Notes under the pieces: generated by a model | Told to the model about the DNA's origin: nothing | Seen by the model: only the letters and a program-made list of their open reading frames with translations | Databases searched by the model: none | Shown: one piece after another, positions 28,369 to 37,135 of the stretch | Numbering within the stretch: the stretch's first letter is position 1 | Layout of the letters: every line of letters begins with the position of its first letter | NCBI GenBank assembly: GCA_963809825.1 | Contig: CAWELJ010000002.1 | Span: 62,001-126,000, forward strand | Reading direction: 5' to 3' | DNA: 64,000 bases | Source: Bog-473 sp963809825 | Lineage (GTDB): Bacteria; Actinomycetota; Acidimicrobiia; Acidimicrobiales; RAAP-2 | Translations under genes and position numbers: made by a program

Positions 28369-29441
28369 GCGCGTGCTCCCTCCAGCCGTGGGTGGCCGTC
28401 GCCCTCACCGGCTCCCGTGTCACCGTCCCGGTGTCCGTCCCCGTCCCCGCCGTCCCCCTCGTCCCCTTCGTCCACGTCGACCACCTCGTCCACGTCGTCC
28501 ACCTCGATGTGCCCCCCGGTCAGGGAGAAGAAGACGTCGTCGAGCGACGGCTGGCGCACCTCGATGTTGTCGACCAGCACGCCGGCCGCATCGAGCGCAC
28601 GGACGACCGAGGTGGCCAACCCGGGCGCGGCGTCCACCGCCGCGCTCAGCCGGCGGCCGTCATGCAGGACGTGCACCTGCCCGGCCACCAGCGGGGCGAT
28701 GGCGCCGACGGCGTCGGGGTGGGGCTCGGTGAGCGTCACCTCGAGGTGGGCGCTCCGGCTCGCCTCCTTCAGCTCCATGGGGGTGCCGTCGGCGATGACC
28801 CGCCCGTGGTCGACGACGACGATGCGGTGGGCCAGTGCGTCGGCCTCCTCGAGGTACTGCGTCGTCAGCAGCACCGTGACGCCCTCTCCCAGCAGCTCCC
28901 GGATGGCCTCCCAGACGCGTTGGCGGCTCGTGGGGTCCAGACCCGTCGTCGGCTCGTCGAGGAACAGCACGGGCGGGCGCGTCATCAAGGAGGCCGCCAG
29001 GTCCAGGCGCCGGCGCATGCCGCCCGAGTACCCCTTGAGCACCCGGTCGGCGGCGTCGGCCAGTTCGAACTGGTCGAGGAGCTCGCCGGCGCGGTCCCGC
29101 GATGCGGCGCGTCCCATGTCGGACAGCTCGCCGACCAGCACGAGGTTCTGCCGCCCGGTCAGCAGCGGGTCGAGGGTGGCGTCCTGCGCGGCCACGCCGA
29201 TATGGCGCCGCACCTCGCCGGGCTGCTTCACCACGTCGAAGCCGGCGACCGTCCCCCGCCCGGCGTCGGGGAGGGCGAGCGTGGTCAGGATCCGCACCGC
29301 CGTCGTCTTGCCGGCCCCGTTGGGACCGAGCAGCCCGAGAATGGTGCCGGCCGGGACCGAGAAGTCGACGCCGGCCAGGGCGTGGGTGGATCCGTAGCGC
29401 TTCTCGAGTCCCTCGGCCCGGATCATCACCTCGTCAGCCAT
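28365..29441 (-). CDS. ABC transporter ATP-binding protein (DrrA-like)
   Basis: 358 residues. Walker A GPNGAGKTT, signature YSGGMRRRLDLAAS, Walker B PPVLFLDEPTTGLDP and the DrrA C-terminal LDDVFFSLTGGHIE are all present. After that comes an unusual ~40-residue tail made almost only of Asp, Glu and Gly (DEGDEGDGGDGDG), which may be an intrinsically disordered extension. Overlaps the permease gene by four bases; divergent from the TetR gene, whose operators lie between them. Confidence 0.92.
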   Translation of the reverse strand: MADEVMIRAEGLEKRYGSTHALAGVDFSVPAGTILGLLGPNGAGKTTAVRILTTLALPDAGRGTVAGFDVVKQPGEVRRHIGVAAQDATLDPLLTGRQNLVLVGELSDMGRAASRDRAGELLDQFELADAADRVLKGYSGGMRRRLDLAASLMTRPPVLFLDEPTTGLDPTSRQRVWEAIRELLGEGVTVLLTTQYLEEADALAHRIVVVDHGRVIADGTPMELKEASRSAHLEVTLTEPHPDAVGAIAPLVAGQVHVLHDGRRLSAAVDAAPGLATSVVRALDAAGVLVDNIEVRQPSLDDVFFSLTGGHIEVDDVDEVVDVDEGDEGDGGDGDGHRDGDTGAGEGDGHPRLEGARA

Positions 29442-29450
29442 GGCTGGCCC

Positions 29451-29521
29451 CTTACCGGTCGTTAAGTAGAACTCTTGCCCAGAGGCAGACTAAGGGAGTA
29501 ACTTACCTGTCGTCAAGTAGA
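29451..29521. promoter_or_regulatory. Two 20-bp direct-repeat operators between drrA-like and tetR-like genes
   Basis: CTTACCGGTCGTTAAGTAGA (29451-29470) and CTTACCTGTCGTCAAGTAGA (29502-29521) are identical at 18 of 20 positions. The first has an imperfect dyad, CTTA...TAAG. One copy lies next to each divergent gene, as expected for a TetR repressor controlling both itself and the exporter. Confidence 0.7.
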
Positions 29522-29535
29522 CCGAGGTCCCGAAC

Positions 29536-30174
29536 ATGACGCAGACCACTCCGATCGACCCGACGGAACAGAGCCTGATGGAGGCCGTCACCGAGCGCGG
29601 CCCCGGCGTCGACGCCGCCATCACGCCCACCACCCGCGAGCGCATCCTCGATGTGGCCCTCGACCTCTTCACCGAGCAGGGTTTCGACGGCACCAGCCTG
29701 CGGCAGATCGCCGAGCAGCTGGGCGTGACCAAGGCGGCGCTCTACTACCACTTCACCTCCAAGGACGACATCCTGCTGGCGCTGCACATGCGACTGCACG
29801 AGGCCGGCCGGGACGCGCTGATGCAGATGGGGGAGGAGCCCGTCACCCTCGGGCAGTGGGGCGCCCTGCTCGAACAGGTCGTCGACCAGATGCTGGCCCA
29901 GCGCAAGCTCTTCCTCATGCACGAGCGCAACCAGGCGGCCCTCGAGAAACTGCACCGCAAGGACCACGACGCCGAGCACGAGGACATCCAGAACCAGTTC
30001 CGCCGGGTCCTGGCCGATCCACGGGTGCCGCTGCGGGACCGGGTGAAGATCGCCGCCTCGGCGGGCATCGTCTTCTCGGGGCTGTTCCTCTCGGGCGACG
30101 CGTTCGCCGGAGCCTCCGACGAGGAATTGGGCGGGATGCTCCGCGACATCATCCGCGACGTCCTCCGAGGATGA
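29536..30174 (+). CDS. TetR-family transcriptional regulator (DrrAB-associated)
   Basis: 212 residues. The N-terminal HTH (RERILDVALDLFTEQGFDGTSLRQIAEQLGVTKAALYYHFTSK is the region; key core LGVTKAALYYHF) lies at about residues 33-75. The rest is an all-helical ligand domain. It is divergent from the DrrAB exporter, with two operator copies in the gap, so it probably represses export until a ligand binds. It ends 53 bases before the ROK-type kinase gene. Confidence 0.92.
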   Translation: MTQTTPIDPTEQSLMEAVTERGPGVDAAITPTTRERILDVALDLFTEQGFDGTSLRQIAEQLGVTKAALYYHFTSKDDILLALHMRLHEAGRDALMQMGEEPVTLGQWGALLEQVVDQMLAQRKLFLMHERNQAALEKLHRKDHDAEHEDIQNQFRRVLADPRVPLRDRVKIAASAGIVFSGLFLSGDAFAGASDEELGGMLRDIIRDVLRG

Positions 30175-30227
30175 CGGGATCGGTTCCGCCGGACCCGGCC
30201 CAACCCTCGTTGGCTACAGTCCCCTCC

Positions 30228-31020
30228 ATGGAGGGCTCCACCGCCGGCACCGCCCACGAGCATCCCTTCACGCTGGCCATCGACGTCGGGGGCACGGGGC
30301 TCAAGGCCAACGTGCTCGGTCGCGCGTGGAACGGTCGTCGCCGACCGGGTGAAGATCCCGACGACCTACCCGATGCCCCCGGACCTCATGGTCGAGAAGC
30401 TGACCGGCCTGGCCCAGAAGCTCCCGGCCGCCGACCGCACCTCGTGCGGCTTCCCCGGCATGGTGCGCAACGGACATGTCCTGAGCGCGCCGCACTTCGT
30501 GACCAAGAACGGGCCCGGCACCGAGATCGTTCCCGAGCTCGTCAAGTCCTGGTCGGGCTTCGACCTCGCCTCCGCCCTGGCCACGTCGATCGGCAAGCCG
30601 TGCCGGGTGGCCAACGACGCCGACGTCCAGGGCGCCGCGGTGGTCCAGGGCACTGGCTTCGAGGTCGTCATCACCCTGGGCACGGGCGTCGGCACCGCCT
30701 TCTTCATGGACGGGCGGATGCTGCCGCACCTGGAATTCGCCCATCTGGAGTTCCGCAAGGGCAACACGTTCAACGAGCAGCTGGGCGAGCCCGTGCGCAA
30801 GAAGATCGGGGACAAGCGTTGGAACAGGCGGGTCCAGAGGGCCATCGCCTACTTCGATGCCCTGACGTTCTTCGACCACCTCTTCATCGGCGGCGGCAAC
30901 GCGCAGCGCATCAACCGCCGCGACCTCGGTGCCGTGCTCGAGCGCATCACGGTGGTGGACAACTCGGCAGGCATCCTCGGCGGGATCAAGCTGTGGGAAG
31001 ACCAACACATCGCCGTCTGA
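30228..31020 (+). pseudogene. ROK-family / polyphosphate glucokinase-like kinase, frameshifted
   Basis: ATG 30228 opens a frame with the ATP-binding AIDVGGTGLKANVL. The frame then changes near 30318-30320 (GG), and the rest (DRVKIPTTYPMPPDLMVEKL...TLGTGVGTAFFMDG...FIGGGNAQRIN...GGIKLWED) runs to 31020. Removing one base gives about 263 residues, the size of polyphosphate glucokinases. The catalytic Asp lies in ANDAD and the His of the ROK zinc motif is not obvious. It would phosphorylate glucose with polyphosphate or ATP. Lesion or sequence error cannot be told apart here. Confidence 0.75.
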
Positions 31021-31054
31021 CCCTCACGACGTCGATCCCAGGGAGGGAACGCAC

Positions 31055-32258
31055 ATGACCGCCGACCGGCACCCAGCCACTGGCCTGGGACCCATTGAAC
31101 GAGGCGTACAAGGCGGACCCGCACGCCATCTGGAAGCGCCTACGCGACGAGGCGCCGCTCTATTACAACGAGCAGCACGACTTCTATGCCGTGAGCCGCT
31201 TCGCCGACGTCGATGCCTTCAGCCGCGACCCGAAGACCTTCTGCTCCTCCCACGGCACGGTGATGGAGATGATCACGGCGGATCCGGTCGAAATGGAGAT
31301 GATGATCTTCATGGACCCGCCTGAGCACACCCGCTACCGACGGTTGGTGTCCAAGACGTTCACACCGCGGCGGATGAAGCTGCTGGAGGAGGACATCCGG
31401 ACGTTGTGCACCGGACTGCTCGACGATCTGGTCGGTCGGAGCTCGTTCGACTATGTGCAGGACTTCGGGGCCCGGGTGCCGGCCTACGTGATCGCCGCGC
31501 TTCTCGGCGTACCGCCCGAGGACCGGGACAGGGTCCGGGGTTGGATCGACGAATCGTTCCACCTCGACTCGGAAACCGGGATGCAGAACGACGTGTCGAC
31601 GGCGGCAATGTTCAACTTCTTGGAGTACCTCGGCGCGACGTTGACCGACCGCCAGAAGAACCCGCGCGACGACATGTTCACCGACCTGGTGAACGGCGAG
31701 ATCGTGGAAGAGGACGGCGAACCACGCCGCCTCACCCTCGAGCAGGCGGTCAACTTCGCCGCGCTCATCGGCAGCGCCGGAACGGAGACCGTCGCCCGCA
31801 TGCTCGGTTGGGCCGCGCTCACCCTCGACCACAATCCGGAGCAGCGGGCCGAGCTGGCGGCTGAACCCGGCCTGATTCCGAACTGCGTTGAAGAGCTCCT
31901 CCGTTACGAGGCGCCGTCACCGGTGCAGAGCCGTTGGTGCACGGCCGACGTCGAGGTGCACGGGGGCAAGATCCCGGCGCGCTCGAAGGTCGTCATGATC
32001 ACCGGATCGGCGGGACGGGACGAGCGGGCCTACCCGGACGCGGACCGCTTCGACATCCACCGCAAGTTCGACCACCACCTGTCCTTCGGCTACGGCATCC
32101 ACTTCTGCCTGGGGGCGGCGCTGGCCCGGACGGAGGGGCGGATCGCCCTCGAGGAGACCTTCAAGCGTTTCCCGGAGTGGTCGGTCGACATGGATGGAGC
32201 GGTGCCGCTGTACACCAGCACGGTGCGGGGCTACACGAAGCTGCCGATCTCGGTCTGA
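31055..32258 (+). pseudogene. Cytochrome P450, N-terminal frame change
   Basis: GGGAGGG at 31041-31047 and ATG 31055 form an ideal start (MTADRHPATG), but the body of the P450 is in another frame from about 31086 (WDPLNEAYKADPHAIWKRL). Removing one base in GGCC (31082-31085) joins them; otherwise a TTG at 31095 must be used. P450 landmarks: I-helix SAGTETVAR, K-helix EELLR, and heme loop FGYGIHFCLGAA with the Cys ligand. About 400 residues, a soluble bacterial class I P450 needing ferredoxin partners, none of which is nearby. Substrate unknown. Confidence 0.85.
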
Positions 32259-32327
32259 TCCGGTCCGACCGGGGCCTTCCCGCCTCCCGGGCTTCGCACC
32301 TGGTCCGGTACACTGGCTCTTCACCCG

Positions 32328-32404
32328 GCGCTCGTAGCTCAACGGACTAGAGCATCTGACTACGGATCAGAAGGTTGGGGGTTCGAATCCCTCCGAGCGC
32401 GCCA
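32328..32404 (+). tRNA. tRNA-Arg (anticodon ACG)
   Basis: The acceptor arms GCGCTCG (32328-32334) and CGAGCGC (32394-32400) pair perfectly; the discriminator G and an encoded CCA end at 32404. The anticodon stem TCTGA/TCAGA encloses the loop CTACGGA, giving anticodon ACG. GGTTCGAATCC is the T-arm region. Its last 44 bases up to 32403 are the left attachment site of the genomic island. Confidence 0.95.
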
Positions 32405-32455
32405 TTTCGCCAGGTCAGAAAGCCCTTTTCATTCTCACCGATAGTTGCCGGGAAC

Positions 32456-32470
32456 GCCGTGAGAACCAAA
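32456..32470. repeat. 15-bp repeat near left island end
   Basis: GCCGTGAGAACCAAA at 32456-32470 is identical to 34287-34301 and matches 47659-47673 at 14 of 15 positions. Copies near both attachment ends could be integrase arm sites, or pieces of a longer degenerate repeat. The 250-base gap 32405-32653 holds no gene I can support. Confidence 0.5.
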
Positions 32471-32653
32471 GGATCACGCGGCACTGGACTTGCAGGTTAT
32501 GAGCCGCTGGCTGAGCGCCGGTCATTGAGCTGCACAGGCCCATACCCTGGCGTGGAACGGAGCGGCTGCTTGTCAGACCCATCGGTGATCTACGAACACA
32601 CCCCAACGGTTCAGACCGACGTAGACGAATCGGCCTCTTGGCATTCGCACGGG

Positions 32654-34012
32654 TCAGGAGGCGAAGCGGATGGGGAGCGCTTTGGTGTCGGCCGGGTTGG
32701 TCGAGCTGGCGTTGTTCACTATGACGTAGCAGCTGTGCACTACGTCGCAGACTCCGTTGCCGATGGTACCGGTGCCAACGTGGAGAACCACCGAGCCCGA
32801 TCCCGTTGGGTCAGCGTGCAGGATCGCTGCATGAGAGAAGCTGCAGCCGGCCGAGCTGGCCGTGGTGATGTCTACTTGGGAACATTCGAGGATATTGACG
32901 ACCTTGCCAGGCGTGTAGCCACTCCACCGAACGGTGACGGCCTGGCCGTCATTCAAGCCTGTGTTTGGAGTGACGGTGGCGTGCAAGTGGACCGCCGCTT
33001 GCTTGGGTACAGGCAAGGTTGCCTGGGAGCCCGAAGTCCAGGCGGTGTGCACCGCCGACAGTGAGGAGCGACCGTCGGCCGAGACGGCCTGGAGCGCCCC
33101 GGGTTCGTGCTTGAGGAAGGCATTGAAGAAGGCCGTCGTTGACTTGATGACCGGAACTGACGTCGGACCGACGACCCCAGACGCGGCCATGTGAGCGGTC
33201 GAACCTGTGCTGTCAGAGGAACTGTCCCAATCGAGCGCAAGCAGCGCCTTTGGTCCCCGTGCCTGATTGAAGACCGCAACAGCATCGGCATAGGGGACGA
33301 GCCCGTCGTGAACGTCCGATACGACGAGGAGCGGTGGAGCCTTGGCCAACTCGTATGAGCCGCGACCGAGACCCTCGGTGGTGCCTGCCATGACAACCGC
33401 TGCTTTGACCCGGGTGTCACGGCAGCAGCTGTTGGCGACGAGGCCCAGGGTCGTGATGGCACCGTTGGAGTGGCCGGCGGCCCCAATCTCGTTCGGGGCG
33501 ACCAGGCCCGACAGCGGTCCATTCGGGGCGGCCGATGCACTGAGCACCTGGTCGAGGACGAAGCTCATGTCACCAGGCTGGTTGCCGATGTCCCCACCAT
33601 CAGGACCACCAGGCGTCTGACTGCTTGACAGCGGGAACAAGGGCGCGGCCACCACATACCCCGCGGCCGCCCAGGCGGTCAGCAGCTGCTGGTAGTCCTG
33701 AGGTGAGCCTCCCAGGCCGTGGGCGAAGACGATGAGTGGGTATGGACCGTCGCCAGATGCGGCGACCGAGCCGGATGCCCGCGCCGGATACCAGATGGTC
33801 GTCACGAGTGTCCGGGAGGGCTTGCCCGGCATCCCGTCCCACGGCGGCGTCGAGCGAGAGGCGTCGACGAAGGTCATTGTCGTGGTTGCCACCAAAGTCG
33901 ATCCGGCCGCAGCGGCAACAGTCGGGGCGCCGACCAATGGGAGTGCCATGGCGGAGAGCAGAAGGCTAAAGGTAACCGCGCCCAGCGACACCATTCGACG
34001 GATCGCCCCCAT
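32654..34012 (-). CDS. Secreted alpha/beta hydrolase with C-terminal neocarzinostatin-like domain
   Basis: 452 residues. A Sec signal peptide covers about residues 1-36 (VTFSLLLSAMALPLVGAPTV). The catalytic domain has the HGLGG oxyanion region, nucleophile GHSNG and acid/His region DVHDGLVPY / STAHMA; it resembles the PAF-acetylhydrolase/dienelactone-hydrolase group. The last ~110 residues (TVTPNTGLNDGQAVTVRWSG...ILECSQVD...CDVVHSCYVIVNN) look like a neocarzinostatin-type Ig fold with paired Cys, a domain seen in secreted Acidimicrobiia proteins. First gene inside the island; no clear link to sulfur chemistry. Substrate unknown. Confidence 0.82.
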   Translation of the reverse strand: MGAIRRMVSLGAVTFSLLLSAMALPLVGAPTVAAAAGSTLVATTTMTFVDASRSTPPWDGMPGKPSRTLVTTIWYPARASGSVAASGDGPYPLIVFAHGLGGSPQDYQQLLTAWAAAGYVVAAPLFPLSSSQTPGGPDGGDIGNQPGDMSFVLDQVLSASAAPNGPLSGLVAPNEIGAAGHSNGAITTLGLVANSCCRDTRVKAAVVMAGTTEGLGRGSYELAKAPPLLVVSDVHDGLVPYADAVAVFNQARGPKALLALDWDSSSDSTGSTAHMAASGVVGPTSVPVIKSTTAFFNAFLKHEPGALQAVSADGRSSLSAVHTAWTSGSQATLPVPKQAAVHLHATVTPNTGLNDGQAVTVRWSGYTPGKVVNILECSQVDITTASSAGCSFSHAAILHADPTGSGSVVLHVGTGTIGNGVCDVVHSCYVIVNNASSTNPADTKALPIRFAS

Positions 34013-34277
34013 TCACTCCCTCCCTGCCCTGAACGAGAATCCATCGTCTCACAAGGCCAGCCCTTTGTCCGTGTGCGCGAGCGGCCAATCGGAAGCGCCC
34101 ATGTCCTGCCAGACAGTGTCCGCAAATGGAGACACAGTTCCACCACGGTGGGGGAGGCCAACCACGCCGTTTCGCCGGCCCTGTCCTGGGCGGCGGCTCT
34201 GGTTCATATCCGGCCGTGGAAGAGGACAAGGCGCATCAGGCCGGCCCGGACGGGCGGCCACATCCATTGTGGGTGGG

Positions 34278-34393
34278 GTGAGAATCGCCGTGAGAACCAA
34301 AGCCGATGTAACCGCGGAAACCGGTGTCATTCGATGTCCATCACTGGCCATCGGTGAATCATCAAACAGCCTGATGACGGGGCGGAATTGGCA
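34278..34393. repeat. 116-bp dispersed repeat, copy A
   Basis: Aligns without gaps to 47650-47765 at 92 of 116 positions (my count). On the minus strand both copies read as similar peptides (key block SALVLTA-x-LT, preceded by SPMA), so it may be a decayed coding segment. It lies in the 496-base gap 34013-34508, which otherwise holds no gene I can support. Confidence 0.65.
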
Positions 34394-34508
34394 CCGCGGG
34401 TGGGCGATCCCCATCCCGATGCTCGGTGTAGGCCTCCGCAGTGGACCGGATCTGGCCGACGTCTAGTTGCAATCATTTTCCGGCTCAATTGTCAGAACAC
34501 AGGGGGCG

Positions 34509-35114
34509 CTACACAGGTCGCTTGGCGCGGACGAATGCGTCGATCGCCGCTCTCGGGCCATCTTCGGTGTCGACCACTCGGACGGCCTGCTCCGCGTGCT
34601 CCACGGTCAGGCCGGCGATGACCGCCGCCTCCGTCACGTCACTGACCCGATAGAGCACGTCGGGGACCGGCGGACCCCCGTACCCCCGGGTCAGGTTGTC
34701 CAGATCGTGAGCGATGACGAGCAGCGTGCCGCCTGGGGCCACCGCCGACGCGGCCACCGCGAGGGCCGCGGCGCGAGCGGGCTGAGGAAGCTGGAGATAG
34801 AGCACGGCGACGAGGTCGAATCCGTCAGGGGGTGGTGTCCAGTTCTCTACGGCGGACTCGACCCAGGTGACCTCGACGCCCTGGAGGTTAGCGAACTGCT
34901 TAGCTTTGGCCAGCCCGACCGGCGAGAAGTCCACGCCGGTCACCTGCCAACCGCGTTCGGCGAGCCAGATGGAGTTGCGACCCTCGCCACAGGCGAGGTC
35001 CACCGCCCGCCCGGCGGGGAGGCCGTCGACCCCAGCGACGAGGAATTGGTTGGGCTTGCTCGTCCACACCAGCTCGTCCCCGCTGTAGCGCTCGTCCCAC
35101 TGCTGGCTGCTCAC
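34509..35114 (-). CDS. Class I SAM-dependent methyltransferase
   Basis: 201 residues. Motif I reads AVDLACGEGRNSIWLAERGW, followed by TGVDFS (motif post-I) and FDLVAVLYLQLP (motif II). The WDERYSG...VWTSKPNQFL opening and GEGRNSIWLA resemble TehB/thiopurine-type small-molecule methyltransferases, which detoxify oxyanions or thiols. It is the last gene of the long minus-strand cluster containing SQR. A role in methylating sulfur, selenium or tellurium compounds is inference from family and place. Confidence 0.85.
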   Translation of the reverse strand: MSSQQWDERYSGDELVWTSKPNQFLVAGVDGLPAGRAVDLACGEGRNSIWLAERGWQVTGVDFSPVGLAKAKQFANLQGVEVTWVESAVENWTPPPDGFDLVAVLYLQLPQPARAAALAVAASAVAPGGTLLVIAHDLDNLTRGYGGPPVPDVLYRVSDVTEAAVIAGLTVEHAEQAVRVVDTEDGPRAAIDAFVRAKRPV

Positions 35115-35223
35115 GGCTACGTCCTACTGAGACGGAGGACCGCTGAAGGGAACAACGGTGCGCAAGGTGGCGTCGCCGAGGCCCCATCCGTACGAGCGGT
35201 CAGCATTGACTCCGACCGCTCCT

Positions 35224-35391
35224 TCACGCGGGTAGTGGTCGTCCGAACCAACGTCGGCGCTTCGTCGGCGTGCGAGCAGGGCACTGGCACCGGTCTTCTC
35301 GAGCAACGTAGCCCAGCACCTGATCCACGTGCTTGCCGCACCCCTTCCAGGACGGGCGGCCGCATTGCTTGCATGTTGTTTCAACGCACAT
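35224..35391 (-). CDS. Tiny Cys-rich CGRPSWKGCGKHVDQVL protein
   Basis: A 55-residue protein starting at ATG 35391 with AGGAGG eight bases upstream. It contains KQCGRPSWKGCGKHVDQVLG and a later RCQCPA: seven Cys in all, so a small zinc or copper-binding ribbon is likely. The CG(R/K)P(S/T)W.GCG.H motif is a recognisable small-protein family in actinobacteria, of unknown function. Two overlapping longer frames on this strand are shadows. It lies between the 48-residue protein and the methyltransferase of the SQR cluster. Confidence 0.7.
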   Translation of the reverse strand: MCVETTCKQCGRPSWKGCGKHVDQVLGYVAREDRCQCPARTPTKRRRWFGRPLPA

Positions 35392-35426
35392 ACGTCGTTC
35401 CTCCTTGAGGCTGAGCGACGACCCGC

Positions 35427-35573
35427 TCAGCGATGTTCTCTGCGGATGATCTTGAACATCTTGGTGTTGATGGCCAGGAACCGTCCGAATTGGATGAACA
35501 GGTTCTTGCGTGCTCGCAAAGTCTTGTCCGTGGGGAGCGGTGCACTCGCGATGTTGGCTTCGGTGTCGTCCAT
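35427..35573 (-). CDS. 48-residue basic protein after SQR
   Basis: ATG 35573 has GAGGAG six bases upstream; the stop is at 35427. The acidic N-terminus (MDDTEANIASAPL) is followed by an amphipathic, basic stretch (LFIQFGRFLAINTKMFKIIR) that could bind the membrane surface. It follows the SQR gene by 14 bases. It may be a small partner of SQR, which is a monotopic membrane enzyme; this is inference from position only. Confidence 0.65.
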   Translation of the reverse strand: MDDTEANIASAPLPTDKTLRARKNLFIQFGRFLAINTKMFKIIRREHR

Positions 35574-35587
35574 CGAGATCTCCTCAC

Positions 35588-37046
35588 CTACTCGGGGATC
35601 AGGTGCCAGCCCGGGCGGGCCTTGGCCTTGTAGATGAACATGTAGTGGAGCAGCAGCTTGATCCAGTGACCGCTCAGGCCGATCTCGCCGAACGTGTCCT
35701 TCAGACTCCGGCCCGTGTTCGGGTACTTCACCAGGTCCGGCACGACGGGGTACATGGTCATGGACGCCGCGCTGCCCTGGCGCAGCCCGGAACCTGCCGA
35801 GGCGACGCATGCTGCCCCCATGTCCGCCATCGACGCGGTGCGGATCTGCGCCGAGTCCCCGTGTTGGATCATCTGGGCGATGTTCGTGGCGGCCAGCTTG
35901 CCCATGATCCCCGACGGCATTCCGGTCCGAGGGGGTGACGGGGCGATGACGGTGCCGCTGGGTGACTTCCTCGGTCGTGAGATCTGGTGGGGCGGGGCGA
36001 AGGCGATGCCGACGGCGAAGATGTTCGGGTAGCGGGGTACCTGGTAGGTACTCGGCCAGTCCTCGGCCCGCCATTCCTCGAACGGTTTTCCCGAGTAGTC
36101 CGCGTCGACCTTCATGAACCCATTGGGGGCGAAGAGCTCGTCGGTGATGTCCGCTCCGTCGGCGTCGTAGCCGTGGAGATCAACGCCGCGGAACGGCGGC
36201 AGCAGCATGGCGAAGTCGAAGAACAGCGAGTTCGCCGAACCATCCACTTGCTCATAGTGGACAACGCCCTTCTCGACGCTCGTGACGTGAGCTCCGGTGA
36301 TCGCCCGGATCCCGCGTTCTCGGAAGAGCGACTCGGTCCACAGCTTGGACGTCGTCTGGAATCCCCGTTGGGTGAAGGTCAGCCCGCCGACGCCGAAGTC
36401 CCCGAGCTCGTACTCGTTGGTCAGGTAGACGATGTCGGCCCGGTCGCGGACACCGGCCTGGCGCACCTCGTGCTCCACGTTGAACGCGTACTCGAAGGCC
36501 GCTCCCTCGCAGGTGCAGGTCCCGTGCCCCATTCCGACGACGAGGACCTGGCGTTCACCATCCTTCATCCTCTGGATCGATCCCTGGAGGGCCGCCGACG
36601 CGTCGACTGCATGGCCCGCGGTGCACACCGAGTAGGAGTGGCCGTCGGGTCCGAGTCCGGGAGTGGCACCGAAGTTGAGCTTCGGGCCGGTGGCGTTGAC
36701 CAGGTAGTCGTAGTCCAGCTCGCCGTGTTCGTCGGGTCGGGCCGGGTCGGTATAGGTGACGTCGACGTACGGCCTTGGCCGCCCCGGTCCGCCGCCCGGG
36801 TGGATCGCCGTCGCCAGAGCCTGATGGAACTCGATCCCGTTGCGCTTGTAGATCGGTCCGAGCTTGAAGGTCACCTGGTCGCGTCTTCATCTTGCCCACC
36901 CCGACCCAGATGTTCGACGGAATCCAGTTCCAGTTGGAGTTCGGGGTGACCACCACGACCTCGTCGGAGCGCGTGAGCATCCGGGTGAGATGGAGTGCCG
37001 CCGTATGGCCGGCGATGCCTCCGCCCAGGACGACGACTCGTGCCAT
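35588..37046 (-). pseudogene. sqr: Sulfide:quinone oxidoreductase, frameshifted
   Basis: ATG 37046 opens RVVVLGGGIAGHTAALHL (FAD-binding) and SNWNWIPSNIWVGVGKMK. At 36884 one extra base changes the frame; the rest (DQVTFKLGPIYKRNGIEFHQ... to 35588) is the SQR body. Redox Cys candidates lie in YSVCTAGHA and GMGHGTCTCEGAAFEYAFN, and the C-terminus IKLLLHYMFIYKAKARPGW is the membrane-binding amphipathic end. The corrected length is about 486 residues. It would oxidise sulfide to persulfide/polysulfide with transfer to quinone. A CstR-type operator lies 39 bases upstream. Lesion or sequence error undecided. Confidence 0.85.
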
Positions 37047-37084
37047 GTCAGACCTCCATCTGTCTCTCTGACCCCAGGTTAGCA

Positions 37085-37102
37085 GATACCCCCCGGGGTA
37101 TC
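37085..37102. promoter_or_regulatory. CsoR/CstR-type operator upstream of SQR
   Basis: GATACCCCCCGGGGTATC: arms GATACC/GGTATC around a GC core. It matches the other island operators (40762-40779, 40794-40811, 44226-44241). The two CsoR-family proteins encoded in the island are the obvious binders. Confidence 0.75.
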
Positions 37103-37135
37103 AAGCGACGCCGATCTGCAACGTCGGGCCACGTC

